Positions 1-11,225 of a stretch of DNA of 64,000 nucleotides are shown one piece after another. The DNA comes from Monosporascus cannonballus (taxonomy: Eukaryota > Ascomycota > Sordariomycetes > Xylariales), in NCBI GenBank assembly GCA_004154925.1, contig QJNS01000073.1, forward strand, positions 1 to 64,000, written 5' to 3'. The position numbers were made by a program, and so were the translations under genes. Numbering within the stretch: the stretch's first letter is position 1; each line of letters opens with the position of its first letter. The notes beneath the pieces were generated by a model. The model saw only the letters and a program-made list of their open reading frames with translations, made no database searches and had not been told where the DNA came from.

Positions 1-321
1 AAATTTGGGTAAACCAACAAAAAAAAAAAAAAAAAAAAATCAAATTCCCACGGCCACCCATGGGAATTTTTATAAATTAAAAAATATTTTTAAAAAATAT
101 ATAATTGTTAATATATTTATTAATATACATATTAATATAATTACCGATATAATTGTTAATGTCGTTATTGTCGTCGTATGTTAACGTAGGTACTGATCGG
201 TAAGTTAAAATTCCCACGGGTAACCCGTAGGTATTTTTGAATTCGGAAAAACTCCCATGGGTGACCCATAGGAGTTGCGCGCTACCCCACGGGTCCGTGG
301 GTAAAAGTGCATGGGTGGGTA
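1..321. repeat. AT-rich stretch with palindromic CCCAYGGGT motif cluster
   Basis: No gene. A 19-20 nt A-run lies near 20-39 and the rest to ~200 is AT-rich. Several near-palindromic copies of a CCCAYGGGT-type motif follow: around 45-66, 211-232, 251-275 (12-bp arms with one mismatch), 283-303 (arms TACCC-ACGG / CCGTGGGTA) and 310-321. Such clusters resemble subterminal repeats of DNA transposons, but no transposase or terminal inverted repeat is visible. The DNA-transposon reading is therefore inference. Confidence 0.5.
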
Positions 322-925
322 TTCCCTCGCCCTACGCCGAGTTGGCGCCGTCTAACTGCTAAAATAATTGCTGTTGCTCGTAGCTTATCTCGAATAGCCC
401 CCTCCAAGCAGGTAATCTCCCTTAACTGTTGGGGAAAGCAACGACCATTCAATACCACACCCCGGTTAACCGCAGCGGGCAGACCCTATCGGTTTCGTGA
501 AAGGACCAAGTCATTACCCCCCGTATTAGTTGGGGTTAGCGCCGTGCCGTGCCGCTCCTCCGAAACCGCGGGCCAAGCATATCCAAGACTAGAGCAGCAA
601 GGCGGCGCCTGAATTACAATCGAGTGTCTGTGAGGACCCGCCCGGGAAAATACGCATAACGGAGTGATCTTAGCGAAAGGTTTGGGTACAACCTAGGTAC
701 ATTACTCGGCCCAAAGTGTTCCGCACAAATGTCAAAAACGCCCTTGTTTTTACAATGACATGATGGGGCGGGCTATCTATTTCTGAGTCATTAAATTTTT
801 CGCACGTTATAGAGCTATATATTAGACAGCGGCGCCAGAAACTTTGGTAATGCATTATACAGACAGAAAGAAACCCAACACCGTTCTAGTTAGCCACATT
901 GAGGAACACCCGCCCACCTCCTATC
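322..925. other. Intergenic, no supported gene; upstream region of the acetyltransferase
   Basis: Balanced base composition. A 101-codon open frame at 307-612 has no recognisable domain and starts inside the palindromic motif cluster, so it is not called. The stretch 640-925 would be the promoter of the downstream acetyltransferase gene; no clear core promoter motif was identified. Confidence 0.4.
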
Positions 926-1498
926 ATGGCTAATGGCAACCTCAAATTCCACGTCGCCACCCCCGAAGATGCGGTTCGACTTCAGCCGCTGGTACGCTCC
1001 GCGTATCGCGGCGAGGAAAGCAGGAAAGGGTGGACGACGGAGGCGGACCTCCTGACTGGCGAGCGCATCGACGTTGCGGGACTCATGGCCAAGATCAAAG
1101 CGCCGAACAGCGTGATCCTGATCGCCACCGTCGACGAGGACGAGTACGGCGTGCCCGTGTCCTGCTGCGAACTCTGCAGGCGCAGCGACGACCTCGCCTA
1201 CTTCGGTCTGTTCGCCGTGGACCCCCGGCGCCAGGCCGGCGGCATCGGCCGCCGAGTGCTCGCCTACGCGGAGGACTACTGCCGCCGGGAGTGGGGCGCC
1301 CGGAGGTTGGAGATGCAAGTCATTTGGACCCGCCGGGAGCTTATTGAGTGGTACGTGTGCCGCGGTTATAGGGTGACCGGCGAGACGAGGCCGTTTCCAT
1401 ACGGCGAGCTGGGAAATGACGTGGCCCTTCGGGATGACCTGTATTTTCAAGTGTTAGAAAACGGGTTAGACACAGCCGGCGTTACGAAGGATGCATAG
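926..1498 (+). CDS. GNAT-family N-acetyltransferase
   Basis: Single-exon gene of 190 aa. GNAT enzymes transfer acetyl from acetyl-CoA to an amine; the substrate cannot be told here. The fold is supported by a beta-strand segment 'NSVILIATVD' (residues 61-70), the acetyl-CoA loop 'FAVDPRRQAGGIGRRVL' (residues 96-112, motif A with Q-A-G-G-I-G followed by helix alpha-3), and the C-terminal segment around residues 138-151 (RELIEWYVCRGYRV), which matches the usual 'wY.r.GY' of motif B. Length fits a stand-alone GNAT. The ATG at 926 is chosen over an in-frame TTG at 899 because eukaryotic initiation at TTG is unlikely. Codon use and GC are unlike the AT-rich DNA to the right. Cytosolic location is inferred from the absence of a signal peptide or membrane segment. 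Small GNATs in fungi often act on amino acids, polyamines or xenobiotics, but nothing in the neighbours narrows this. Confidence 0.85.
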   Translation: MANGNLKFHVATPEDAVRLQPLVRSAYRGEESRKGWTTEADLLTGERIDVAGLMAKIKAPNSVILIATVDEDEYGVPVSCCELCRRSDDLAYFGLFAVDPRRQAGGIGRRVLAYAEDYCRREWGARRLEMQVIWTRRELIEWYVCRGYRVTGETRPFPYGELGNDVALRDDLYFQVLENGLDTAGVTKDA

Positions 1499-2302
1499 CT
1501 TTCAAGCTTTGTTTGCGCGTCTGTGGGTAGGGGGTAGCGTTATATCGTGTTAACCCCATGGGGTGTTTGGGATCGTTATGGAGGCCTGTAGTTACGATTA
1601 GACTAGAAGCTGCGTCTTCATAGAGCTCTCAAGGCCTCAGGAGAGATGGTTATATTATTATCTGCCAGAAGACTGCTAGATTAACGTGCAACATCCATTC
1701 AAACTACCTTATCGTGGCCGCCGGTATTGACTGTTAGTAGCCTCTCAGGGGCTGGTTAAAATCATTGAGCAATATATTACCATCGAACTATATCCCACCA
1801 CCGCTATGGTCTTCATATCGTTATAAAAGCATGCATAACTATTCTTTTGACTATATTGGGCAACTATCGGTCTGATATGGATGGTTCATATTTTTTCATC
1901 CCTGGATATTATCGATGGGGTCTTAAAATTTGTACTGAGCCTGGCTAATACATAGGGCCTTTTTTCCGGGGTCGCCTAATTGCCCTCATGTGCCGCGTAA
2001 ACAGGGTTTCACTAATTTTTGGCCTTAGGCTTCTATGTTGATAGAGAAGCGGAAAGTCACCCCAGAAGTTGGCTTGAATATAATGACCTTTTCAACAACT
2101 GAAACGATTTGTCGTTGGTCATTGTAGGCAGCCCTGAATTTCTGTCTAAGGCAATGTGTCAAAGAGTACTTAAGCAAGTAGTAAATCATCCCAGAAGCAT
2201 TCAAAAGCGCATCTCTGGCTCTCACACGCAACTCTGGCCCTCACACACAAACTCTGCTACGTCTGTACTGTCTCCTGAAGAACCAGTTCGGCACCAACAA
2301 CC
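1499..2302. other. Intergenic region between acetyltransferase and Ser/Pro-rich gene
   Basis: No convincing coding sequence. Short open frames here are overlaps of the downstream gene in other frames. The last ~80 bases before 2303 are C/A/T-rich with repeated CTCACAC tracts, typical of fungal 5' leader and promoter-proximal DNA. Confidence 0.45.
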
Positions 2303-3515
2303 ATGTCTAGCCCCAACGAAGACAAGTCGAACATCGACCGTCGCCCTCGCTCCCGGCTCGGCTCGTTCAGCGCTGCCAACCAGCCTCATTCTCCATCCGG
2401 CAGTCGTACCTATGACACCTACACCAGCGCGGTTTTCTTACCCAGAAACACTGCCGAAGCACCTCTTGCTGACACTCCTCGCACTCCTGGCTCGACTAGT
2501 GGGATCCGTCCTTCCAGATCGGCAGGTAGCATCGGCCAATCCCCCAGTCACCGCTCTCATCCGTCCGGCGGTCTAATGACTCCCTCGGGATCTGCTGGCA
2601 ACATCGGAAGACCTTCGGGCACCCTTCCAGGGTACCGGCGTCTTCCATCTGGCATTGGCTTGCCTCCCTCTATGTCGATTAGTAGCATTGCTCAAACCCC
2701 CACGCACCCGTCACAACGATCTAGTTTCACCGGGCCGGCTCCATACATATCGCCTACCCATCTCGCAAGCGCTAGTAATCAGATTATGAGCGCTTTCTCT
2801 GTTGCGGGCACTGGCAGACCTCAGTCGCCGTCCCCATACGCCCAGACACCTCCTCGCTTGATGTCTCATGGCCTGGCACTTCCTCACTCAGCATCTCCAC
2901 ATGTCTATCCCCAGGCTCAGCCTCCGCCCCACCTCCGGCGCACCGCGAGCGCCCAGCAGTCGCCGCAGGCCCAGGTACCACTCTCGGTCAACCACCCCAG
3001 CCACATCCGATCCGGCAGCACTCAAAAGCGCGTCGTGTCCGGGCCTCCCGGAGCGGGCATTCCTCAGTCGACGTCCCGCGGCAGCATACTGTCGCTCTCC
3101 AGTGGTGGCGACCACGTCGACCGCCTGACATTGCAGCACCTCGTGTTCGTCATCACGGCGCTGACGCCAGGCTCTTCGGCGGACCCCGACAGCGGCATGG
3201 GTACGTGGATTGATTGGGAGTCGGTGCATAGCCACATGACCAGGGACGGGTGCACGTATACTGTCGATGAGCTTCGGTGAGTTATCCCCCGTCACTGTAT
3301 CTTGACTGAATACACACTTGCGGGGGAATAGTTCATACCGAGCTGAAGCGCTGGTGACTAACAGACTTGTCTGCAGGGACGCCTGGACTACTAAGGTCCG
3401 GGGAGATATGAGAGCCATCGAGAATTACCAGCGCAGCCGCAAGCGGTTGATGACAACGAAGCAGATTGACGAGAGGAGCAAGGATGGCGCTTGTGATTCG
3501 CCCGAGAAACCTTGA
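2303..3515 (+). CDS. Ser/Pro-rich protein of unknown function with Myb/SANT-like C-terminal helices (two exons)
   Basis: Predicted join 2303..3276 and 3377..3515, giving 370 aa. The 100-bp intron has donor GTGAGT at 3277, a branch-point-like GACTAAC at 3356-3362 and acceptor TGCAG ending at 3376; it joins a split Arg codon in phase. The start ATG has A at -3. Residues 1-270 are Ser/Pro/Gly/Thr-rich with recurring R-S-x-G-S and SxSP patterns, so mostly disordered and likely phosphorylated. Residues ~273-350 look folded: a hydrophobic helix (LQHLVFVITALTP), then 'WIDWESVHSHM', then 'YTVDELRDAWTTKVR'. The spacing of Trp and hydrophobic residues resembles a Myb/SANT-type tri-helical domain, which would suggest a nuclear or DNA-associated role, but this is a weak pattern match. 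The extreme C-terminus is basic (QRSRKRLMTTKQ). The gene is convergent with the transporter downstream. I do not recognise a family; expression and splicing are inferred from sequence only. Confidence 0.7.
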
Positions 3516-4080
3516 TCTGTGTACTTGACAACGGGGCAAAGTGGCTCGTACGGATCTTATGCCATTTTGGGTTGATCGGGTTTGACATCTGGATATTTTC
3601 TACGACACCTTCCGCTGATGTACGTACTTATGTTTTTCCGCGCCTTTGTTGAGAGGTGCATTAAATTTCGCACTGTCGGGCGCTGCTGTGCGGAGCATTA
3701 ACAGGACGATGTGGTGAAGACATGGTGTTTTCCGGCAAGATGGAAGTCCTAGTGGGTTTTTAGCTTCTACTGAGAGAACAAGCCCAGCAGGCGAAAAGCC
3801 AACTCATTGAACGGCTGCTACAGGTTACATGTGATACAGCTCAATGGACTTCAGGCTAGCATAATGGAGAACCAATACTTTATTACGCAGATACCAATGG
3901 CTTGGACCGCAGAGTCTCCTATCGGGGACCTCCCGCTTGGCAGAATTTGTGCGATGTTGCCCCGAGTCATGTGAACGGTTGAATGATATTGATATATTCA
4001 ATGCTCTTTTGATTCTCCTACAATAGATACACTTCCACGGTTCACGACATGTACATAGTAATCATCATAATACGCCCTTC
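3516..4080. other. Convergent intergenic region (3' ends of two genes)
   Basis: Lies between the stop of the Ser/Pro-rich gene and the stop of the minus-strand transporter. No supported gene; expected to hold the 3' UTRs and poly(A) sites of both. Confidence 0.45.
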
Positions 4081-5782
4081 TTATAGTGTGTATCGGAAAC
4101 CAGGGGAACACTCATCCTGTCCGTAGGTCAGTCATTTCTCCGCAGAGCAGGTTGGGGCAGTGTAAAGACTCACATCATACGTTTCGAGCTCCTTCTCGCC
4201 CCGGTCGGCCTTCTTGTTCTCAAGCCAGAACTTTAAGTCACAGAGACAAGTAAGGGCGATAATCAGAAGACAGGCGGCAATGCATGCATATAGGCCGGGC
4301 CTGTATCCAGTAGCTGCGTCTTGGCTCCTACTTGGGCGTTAGGATCGTGCTTCATGCGTCATGTCAGAGGGATAAATTACCTGAAGACGAGTGTTCCGGC
4401 AATACCGCCGATACCGCCAAAACCGACCATCGTTGCGCTGCAGAACGCACGCTTCCACTGGCCACGGATGTTGTTCGCTTGATAAGACATCACTGTCGGT
4501 ATGTTCGAATTCGCACCAGCAGTGACGAGGAAAACACCGAAGTAGCGGACATAGGGTTGGGTAGCCCAGCCCAGAATTGGCAGGCCGATAAGGGCGACGA
4601 TCATGTTGATGCAAACAATTGGCCCTCGCACATGATAGCGGTCACCCAGCCAGCCCATCAAGAACATAAAGAAACCGGCGAAGGCGTAGGGAGGCGCTAC
4701 AAGGCACTGTGCCGCGCCTATGTCGAACTTCAAGTTTTCGACGAGGATGATCGGGAGGAAGTAGGCTAGAGCATAGGATATGGTGGTGGTCGCGAAGAAC
4801 ATCAAAGCGTAGGCCCTAAGGAAGGATGCATCAGCAACTAAGCTATTCCGACGGAATGAGCGAGCAGATTCGCGTGCTCAACCGATATACCCGAAGCACG
4901 GCTGCCGGGAGCGCAAGCTCTACATGGGTCGGGTGGCACTTACCAGATTTTGATATCCGCTCCAGCGCTGAGGAACTTCTTCCATTCGAACTTAGGTGTA
5001 TGAGAGTCGCCGCGATCCGCATCGACTTTCCTGACCACCCAGGCGATCTCCCTCTCGCCCAGGAACTTCCATGACGGTCGCTTCGAATCCGGGAAGCCGA
5101 CCAGCCACCAGTAGGCGATGATGCCGAGGGCGATGGTGAGCAGACCCTCGAGGAAGAAGATCCAGCGCCAGCCCGCCAGACCGGCCTTGCCACCCAGCTG
5201 CATCAGCCCGAAGGCGAGGATGCCCGAGAATCCGGAGGAAACGCAGCCCACGATGTAGAAGAGCGCGTACCGCTTGCCGATTTCATAGCGGGTGTACCAC
5301 GTTGACAGCAGATAGACGACGCTTGGGAAGAAGCCTGCCTCGAGGATACCGACGACGAAGCGCAGGGCCGCAAGGGCGCCGAAATCCTGTACGAATGCCA
5401 TCCCGACGATAGCGACGCCCCAGAGGAGCGTGATGCCCGCGATGTGGAAGCGGGGACCGAGCTTTCGACAAATGATGGTGGACGGCGGCTGGAACACGAC
5501 GTAGGACACGAAGAAGACGAGCGAGGCGACGTTGTAGTTGTTCCCCTGCAGCCTGAGGTCCCTGGCCATCCCGGCAATGTTGGCAGCGGACATATTGGTC
5601 CGGTCGATGAGACTGGCGCAGTACAGAACTCCGGAGGCCGTGATCAAGCGAACGTCGATCCTCCGCAGGATCTTCTTCTGCTCGGCCTCGGAGAATTCTT
5701 CGACGACCACATCTAGCGAACCCCTGGAGGAATGCTCCACTTCGGGCAGGGCCTTTTCGGCGTCGCTGTCCATGGCAGTCAT
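4081..5782 (-). CDS. Major facilitator transporter, Dal5/Tna1-like anion:cation symporter family (four exons)
   Basis: Predicted join on the minus strand: 5782..4944, 4815..4381, 4327..4174, 4116..4081; 487 aa, the usual length for this family. Introns are 4943..4816 (GTAAGT..TTAG), 4380..4328 (GTAATT..GTAG) and 4173..4117 (GTGAGT..ACAG, with CTGAC branch site). All joins keep frame. It is a plasma-membrane-type 12-helix permease, probably for an organic anion such as allantoate, nicotinate or a related carboxylate; substrate not determinable. Evidence: hydrophilic N-terminus (1-40); RIDVRL then the family-typical IDRTN-x-SAANIAGM (59-72); R-F-V-V-G-I-L-E-A-G-F-F-P (141-153); GWRWIFFLEG (204-213); central loop (~228-275); a second-half loop with GDR; and a C-terminus ending F-R-Y-T-L, typical of the family. 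That ending appears only if the 57-nt third intron is removed; reading through it gives a stop about 13 codons later. A second in-frame Met lies at codon 4. It is the gene closest to the RIP-mutated block. Confidence 0.85.
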
Positions 5783-6860
5783 CGTTACAGCTTATTTATC
5801 AGAATGGAAAACAAACACAATGGGAATGGCTGACCACAAGAGGAGAAGGGAAAAGGCCTGGCGGGGTATGGCAGCGTGGGTGGGAACAGGAGCCTCTTAT
5901 CTGTAGAAGCGTGCAGACCGGTGATCGTTGCAATTGAGATCCTGAGTTCCATTTTATACTCATACCTCCTCCTTAATACGTTATAGTGAGAAGGGAAGGT
6001 AGGTCAGACGAGATGTGCTAATACGGACATCTATCCTGGTACCAAGACTCTATACGTAAGTAGCATGGTTCATAGAGCGCGCCGTCACAAACTTCCCCCG
6101 CAACCCCAAGGATCTAGAAACGCCACCCCCGATTTATAGTACTGACATTCCCCCGACGCACGTGGAGCTCCCGACTAGCTAGACACACTAATGGCCAAAC
6201 AAGGATTTAACTCCGGGATGGCGGCCGTTAGCCCCAAACTCTGAGGAAGCCATCAATGGGCCTGGCGGCCTTGATATTGCGATCGAACAGCGGGCAGTCC
6301 GGCCAACTCGCCTGCTGGCCTACATGCATCGAGTCTCCAAATTACGCGGTTATCCAAGCTCTCCTCGCACGACGCAGATCTCTAGAACGAAGGTTTACCT
6401 TGGTTCCCGCACCGCCTAGAGCGACAGAATAGACGCCATACCTCGGCCTGCGAGTTAAAGCGATACCGAACACTTTGCGGGGGAAGCGGGGGTTCCAAAT
6501 TGCCGGGCCTTTTGTGGCACTCGAACATGGCGCTCCATTAGGAAAGCTTGGATCGGTCCGTATGATCACGTCTCGGAACTCGCCAATTGCTGTGATTCGT
6601 CATATAGGTGGACCCTTCGCATTAGCTGGTGAGGTGCTGCGGGGGGTTCACCTAATGGGATGTTCTGCATGACTGTCCGTCGTATTCATCGCCAGCAGGA
6701 AGAGGGTGGGCAAGTAAAGATAAGATCAGCAGCAGAGACGTTAATTCTACACGACTTTTCGTACTGCTAGATGTGTAAAGGCCATACATACAACTTTACG
6801 CCCATGCTCCCACGAGAGAGAGTCCCCAAGTCAGCAAGAACATTATAGCTAGAGTTTGCA
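5783..6860. other. Intergenic region upstream of the transporter; no gene seen
   Basis: Balanced composition, about 1.1 kb. Open frames at 6342-6569 (-) and 6475-6672 (+) lack recognisable domains and good starts and are not called. The first few hundred bases left of the transporter start are its likely promoter; no specific operator was recognised. Confidence 0.4.
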
Positions 6861-6863
6861 ATA

Positions 6864-6910
6864 GGTACCCAATGGGTACCCACGGACTACTTACGACCGT
6901 GCGTGGGTAA
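6864..6910. repeat. Palindromic GGTACCC / CCCAYGGGT-type motif cluster
   Basis: GGTACCC-AAT-GGGTACC at 6864-6880 is a perfect 7-bp-arm palindrome. It is followed by TACCCACGG with a partner CGTGGGTA around 6901-6908. The motif is the same as in the 1-321 cluster. AT-rich DNA starts immediately after, at ~6925. Confidence 0.5.
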
Positions 6911-6979
6911 CCGTGAGTGGTCTTAACGTTTTTTCAAAAATATTTACGATTATTTACTTACGAATTAACCATTTACGGG

Positions 6980-7152
6980 TGTGAGATAACGAGGGCGCGA
7001 CGCTAGTCACAATACCAAAAGGTCAGCAATTTCAAACCCTTCTGGGCTATATCAGCAACTAGTTACTTTTCTTGATGTTTGGAAACGTCTTATCAGGATA
7101 TATGGGGTCCTGTTCTAGCCCTTTTGGCTATAGGAGGCTGCGTTATCTTACA
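6980..7152 (-). repeat. Solo LTR-like unit, family D (173 bp)
   Basis: On the minus strand it starts TGTAAGATAACG and ends CGTTATCTCACA, so its ends form a 12-bp imperfect inverted repeat with TG..CA termini. It is flanked by a perfect 5-bp duplication ACGGG (6975-6979 and 7153-7157). A homologous copy in the other orientation lies at 36201-36374, also with its own 5-bp duplication. The 5-bp TSD and TG..CA ends favour a solo LTR, though a short DNA element cannot be excluded. It is barely RIP-mutated. Confidence 0.75.
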
Positions 7153-7255
7153 ACGGGTACTTATTAGATAAAAATTATAATAACGTTAAAATACACAGAA
7201 TTAAAAATTGTACTTATATTAAAAATAAATTTATTATTAAAAACGTATTAAAAAT

Positions 7256-7668
7256 TGTAACAAACCTGTTATAATTCTATCTGGAGATAGAAGCAGGATT
7301 CGAAATAGGGTCTTGTTTTGCAGATAACAATAGGGCGAGGAATAATTTAAAGATTTGTTCGTTAAAGAGATTTGCAGACTTTTCCCGTAGTAAAAAACGG
7401 CTACCTTTGACTGTAAGCTTAAATTGATAGCTAAAAAGCGAAATTAAGGAAGTGGTTATTTATATAGGGAATTAGTTTATTATATATCCTTTTATCTTTT
7501 GATAAGTGTGTTATGGATCTATGTGATTTATGTGATTTGGTCAGATTACTTAGATTATCTAGATTACTTAAAAAGACTAAGAATCTTTGGCTGAGGTTTT
7601 GTTATTGCGCACCCGCGCTAGGCTTTAAAAAAGGTCTTGTTAGAGCGAGAGCCCCTGTTCTCGTAGCA
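7256..7668 (-). repeat. Solo LTR, family B (413 bp)
   Basis: Starts TGTAACAAACCTG on the plus strand, which is the reverse complement of the 3' end of the E6 LTRs. The first ~250 bp align well to the reverse complement of 56156-56570; the rest is diverged. It ends ..CGTAGCA and is flanked by a 5-bp duplication AAAAT (7251-7255 and 7669-7673). Its length matches the E6 LTRs (413 and 415 bp). No internal sequence is attached, so it is a solo LTR left by recombination. Confidence 0.75.
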
Positions 7669-7673
7669 AAAAT

Positions 7674-10600
7674 GTATTAAAAACGTATTAAAAACGTATT
7701 AATTTACGGATTAATGGTTTTTTTTAAAAAATTAAATACAATTAGTGATAAATCTTTTAAATTTAGTATATTTGTTTAATATAATTTATTTTATATGTTA
7801 AACCATTATATGTTTAAAAAAAGTATTTACGAAAATTTAAAACGTACTGAGAAACATTTTCGGAATATATATTAACATGATCTTTTAATTTACTTTAAGC
7901 TATAAAATTAAATTAAATTTGAAAATTAAAACAACTATGATATATAATGTTTGTTGGTATAATAATTAAAAGAAAATCTTTAATATTTCGATAACCGAGA
8001 CTTAAAAATATGAAAATATTTTTGGAAAATAATTAAAACGACAAAGTTTGCATTTCAAAATAAGGCCAAAAAATACATCATTATAAAATTTAATACGTTG
8101 ATGAAATAAGTAATTAATTTATCGAAAAATATAAAACTGGAAATAAAATTTAAATTTATATATTACTTGTAAAAATGTTTTTTTAACTTTTAATATCGAA
8201 AATCTAATATTTAATAAAACTAATTAAAACTTTCATCATTATTTATTATTAAAAGCCGAATACCAATAAAGTTATAAAAAATAATGATAAACACTTTTTA
8301 AATTGTATTTATATTTTTATAATAGAAAACACTTAAAAAGAATTTAATTGAATTTTATTATTAAGTTTTTATGACGTAAATAATAAAACTTTTATCGCGT
8401 TTAAATCATCAGATTTTTAAGTCTTTTTAGAATATTTCAACTTAATTAATATAACTATAGTATAATCAATATTATAAAATTAAGTTAATAACGAATATAT
8501 GTATTAATTCATATATTAATTGATTTATCATTTATCTTTATTTAACGAATCTATTATAATATTGTATTTTAATAAAAGCGTTTATCGTTTAATAGATTAT
8601 ATAATTATATTAAGAAACGTTCAGCTGAAACATTTAAATATAAATATTAAAGATTTTAATTTAACATTAAATATTTAAAATATATTATTTAATATTTATT
8701 AAAATAAAAACTATACTTAAACTAACATCAATTTTTTATATTTAATATTATAATATTGAATTTATCTAACGCAAGTATTCATACTTTAAGAAATCCTTTA
8801 GCATTAATATGTATTATATCGTAAAGTATTAATAAGAATTTATTTTGAAATTTTTAAAGAAATAAAATAATAGTGGATTTATATTATTTTATTCTCATAA
8901 AGTAATTAATTCGTTTTTCGATAATGTGTTTTTCGGAATAAAGTTTTCTATTAATAAATATGTCTAAAAGTTTTTATTTAAGTTGAGAAAGTTATAAAAC
9001 AATTAATCCAAGGTATTTAAAATTATTTTCGCGGTATTTAAACGTAATTTGAAGTTAATATTATATTAAGTTATAAATTTGTTAATACATTTATTTTACA
9101 ACTTACTCAAAACGATTAATACTAAAATTAATATATTACAATATACTTTAATTTATATTAAATTAGTGGCCATATTAATAATAATTTCATAGACTTTATT
9201 TTAGATAATGAGATTCGGTTTGGAATACTTTTATTTTAAGCCAATTTATTATAGTAGAGTTTTTTTCTCGTAATATTTACTGAGCCTTTCTTGTATTTTT
9301 ATTTGTTAAACCTTTTTATGAAAGCTTTTTATTATTCTTTTGCGTTTTTATAATATTTGTATTATTTAAGAACGCGTTACTCAGTTTACAATATTTATAA
9401 AATAACTTCTTATTGTTTTTTATATAAATTAATATTAAATTATATATAACCAAACAAATCTTAATACAAAAACTAATATGTATTATATAAAAATTAATTT
9501 ATTAACGCTTGTAATTAATAATTACGCTTACAAAAACTGAATCTTTACTTTTTATCATATTTATTTTAAATTAATTACAAGAATTAGAATTAATCACGTA
9601 TGATTAATATAACTAAAACTATTAATATATAATGTAAATATTGTGCTATTTAATTACAATATATTAAAATAGAAACTTGATACTCAATGTGTAAAATAGA
9701 GAAAAATAATATATATAGATATATAATTAACCTATTAGAAAAATGCCTAGTTACATTTCGAGAGGATATATCTTTTAAAAGAAATTTAATATTTATTGTG
9801 CGATAGCAAAAAGACTTAAATTTATATATATATATTTATATTACTTTAAACAAAAATCATGTAAATAAAAACTAATATATTGAAATAAATTCCATTTATA
9901 TTATTGTTATCCAATAATGTAATGAATTGTTTTCTGGTATTTTCTTTAATATTTTTATCTTAAATTGTTAAATCTTTAAATAATTTTTTAATTTTATAGT
10001 AAATAAGGTTTTACAAACTATAAGTTTGAAAAAGCATGATACAATTAACCGACTACAAAATTCTGAATTAAAATCATATAAATTCCAACATTAGTTGTAG
10101 AATTTGAAATTTAGTTTTAAGTTTATAATAATAATATTACATTTAAGGTTTTTTTAAATTTCTTCTATATTTAGCGACCATCAATATTTTGTTTTGATAT
10201 TTCTATTTATTTAAGAGAAATAGTCGGCGATACTATTAAGAAAATTTAATTATTATTATTATTCGAATTGCCGGAATAACAGTTTTCTTTTTAAAAGAAA
10301 CGAAAATTTTTCACTTAATAGTTATAATAATAATAATAATAGATATAGCTAAGAGACGTATAGAGTATTTGCAGTATATAATGATTTTAAAAGAATTACG
10401 TTTTAATCTAATATTATTTAACATATAATATAATAATATATAGTTTTATTTAGTCAAAAAAGATGTTTCCATTATATTGGATTTAAAACAGTTAGTAGAA
10501 AATGATACCAAAGTTTTAATGTATTTTCGAACAGCTTAAGATAAAATAAAGTTCAAATAAATAATTGTAATACAAAATAATTCGTTTATAGAAACTCACA

Positions 10601-11220
10601 TTTATAAAGTATTTTAATTTCATTTTAAATATTTATTTGTATTAACCTTTTATATTTAACATTTTCACTTTTTGCTTTTTAAAAAGTAATTATATATAAT
10701 TACATTTAATAATATAATTTACATTACAATTAAAATATTACTTGAATTTTATATTATAATTAATGCATTAATTTTTATGAATATGTTTTAGTTATGTTAT
10801 AATCGAAGAAAGTTTATAAATCGAATTTCATTATAACATTTATTAAAATAAAAATATAATGACGCAAATTAAGTAATACCTTATACGACAGAAATAAAAT
10901 CAAAAGCGAAAATAAAGGTAAATTTGAATTTTAAAAATATTTTAATATCGAAAATAAAAATGAATTTGAAATTAATTAGATATCCAACGAAACGAATTAC
11001 GAGAAAAAAGTAATGAAAAATTAAAAAACTGAATTTAATTATAGAAGCGAAAAGAATTTTATTAAATTAAGTAGTAAATATGTTATAGATTCGCTTTTCA
11101 ACTTGATTAAGGTTTAATTTACGGTTTTGAAATAACGTATAAAAATATATAAATTACTTTTAACATTTGATATTTTTATATATTAAGTTTATAAAATGAA
11201 AAATGTCGAAATATTTAAAT
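7674..11220. other. AT-rich, heavily mutated DNA of unknown origin
   Basis: About 3.5 kb with no open frame over 60 codons and no recognised domain in either strand. Short AAAAACGTATT repeats lie near 7676-7706. Composition (A/T runs, CpG still present, CpA depleted) matches the RIP-mutated repeats around it. Before E0 inserted, this stretch was contiguous with 39308-41881; together they may be one older, unrecognisable element. Confidence 0.5.
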
Positions 11221-11225
11221 TATAA

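Noticed and set aside
307..612. 101-codon open frame in the left gene segment
   Set aside because: Starts inside a palindromic repeat cluster, has no recognisable domain and no homologous pattern; probably chance in GC-balanced DNA.
890..1450. 186-codon open frame on the minus strand
   Set aside because: Exact shadow of the acetyltransferase gene, caused by GC-rich codon bias; the plus-strand frame carries the GNAT motifs.
2109..2576. 155-codon open frame overlapping the Ser/Pro-rich gene
   Set aside because: Different frame from the one that splices in phase and has a good start context; it ends early and shows no motif.
6342..6672. Two overlapping short open frames (65-75 codons) upstream of the right motif cluster
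   Set aside because: No domains, no convincing starts, and opposite strands overlap; not supportable as genes.
6980..7152. tRNA-like or SINE-like A/B-box resemblance in family D (GGTTTGAAAT, GTGGTTAGCGTCG)
   Set aside because: The boxes occur in the wrong order for a tRNA and no cloverleaf can be formed; TG..CA ends and a 5-bp duplication fit an LTR better.
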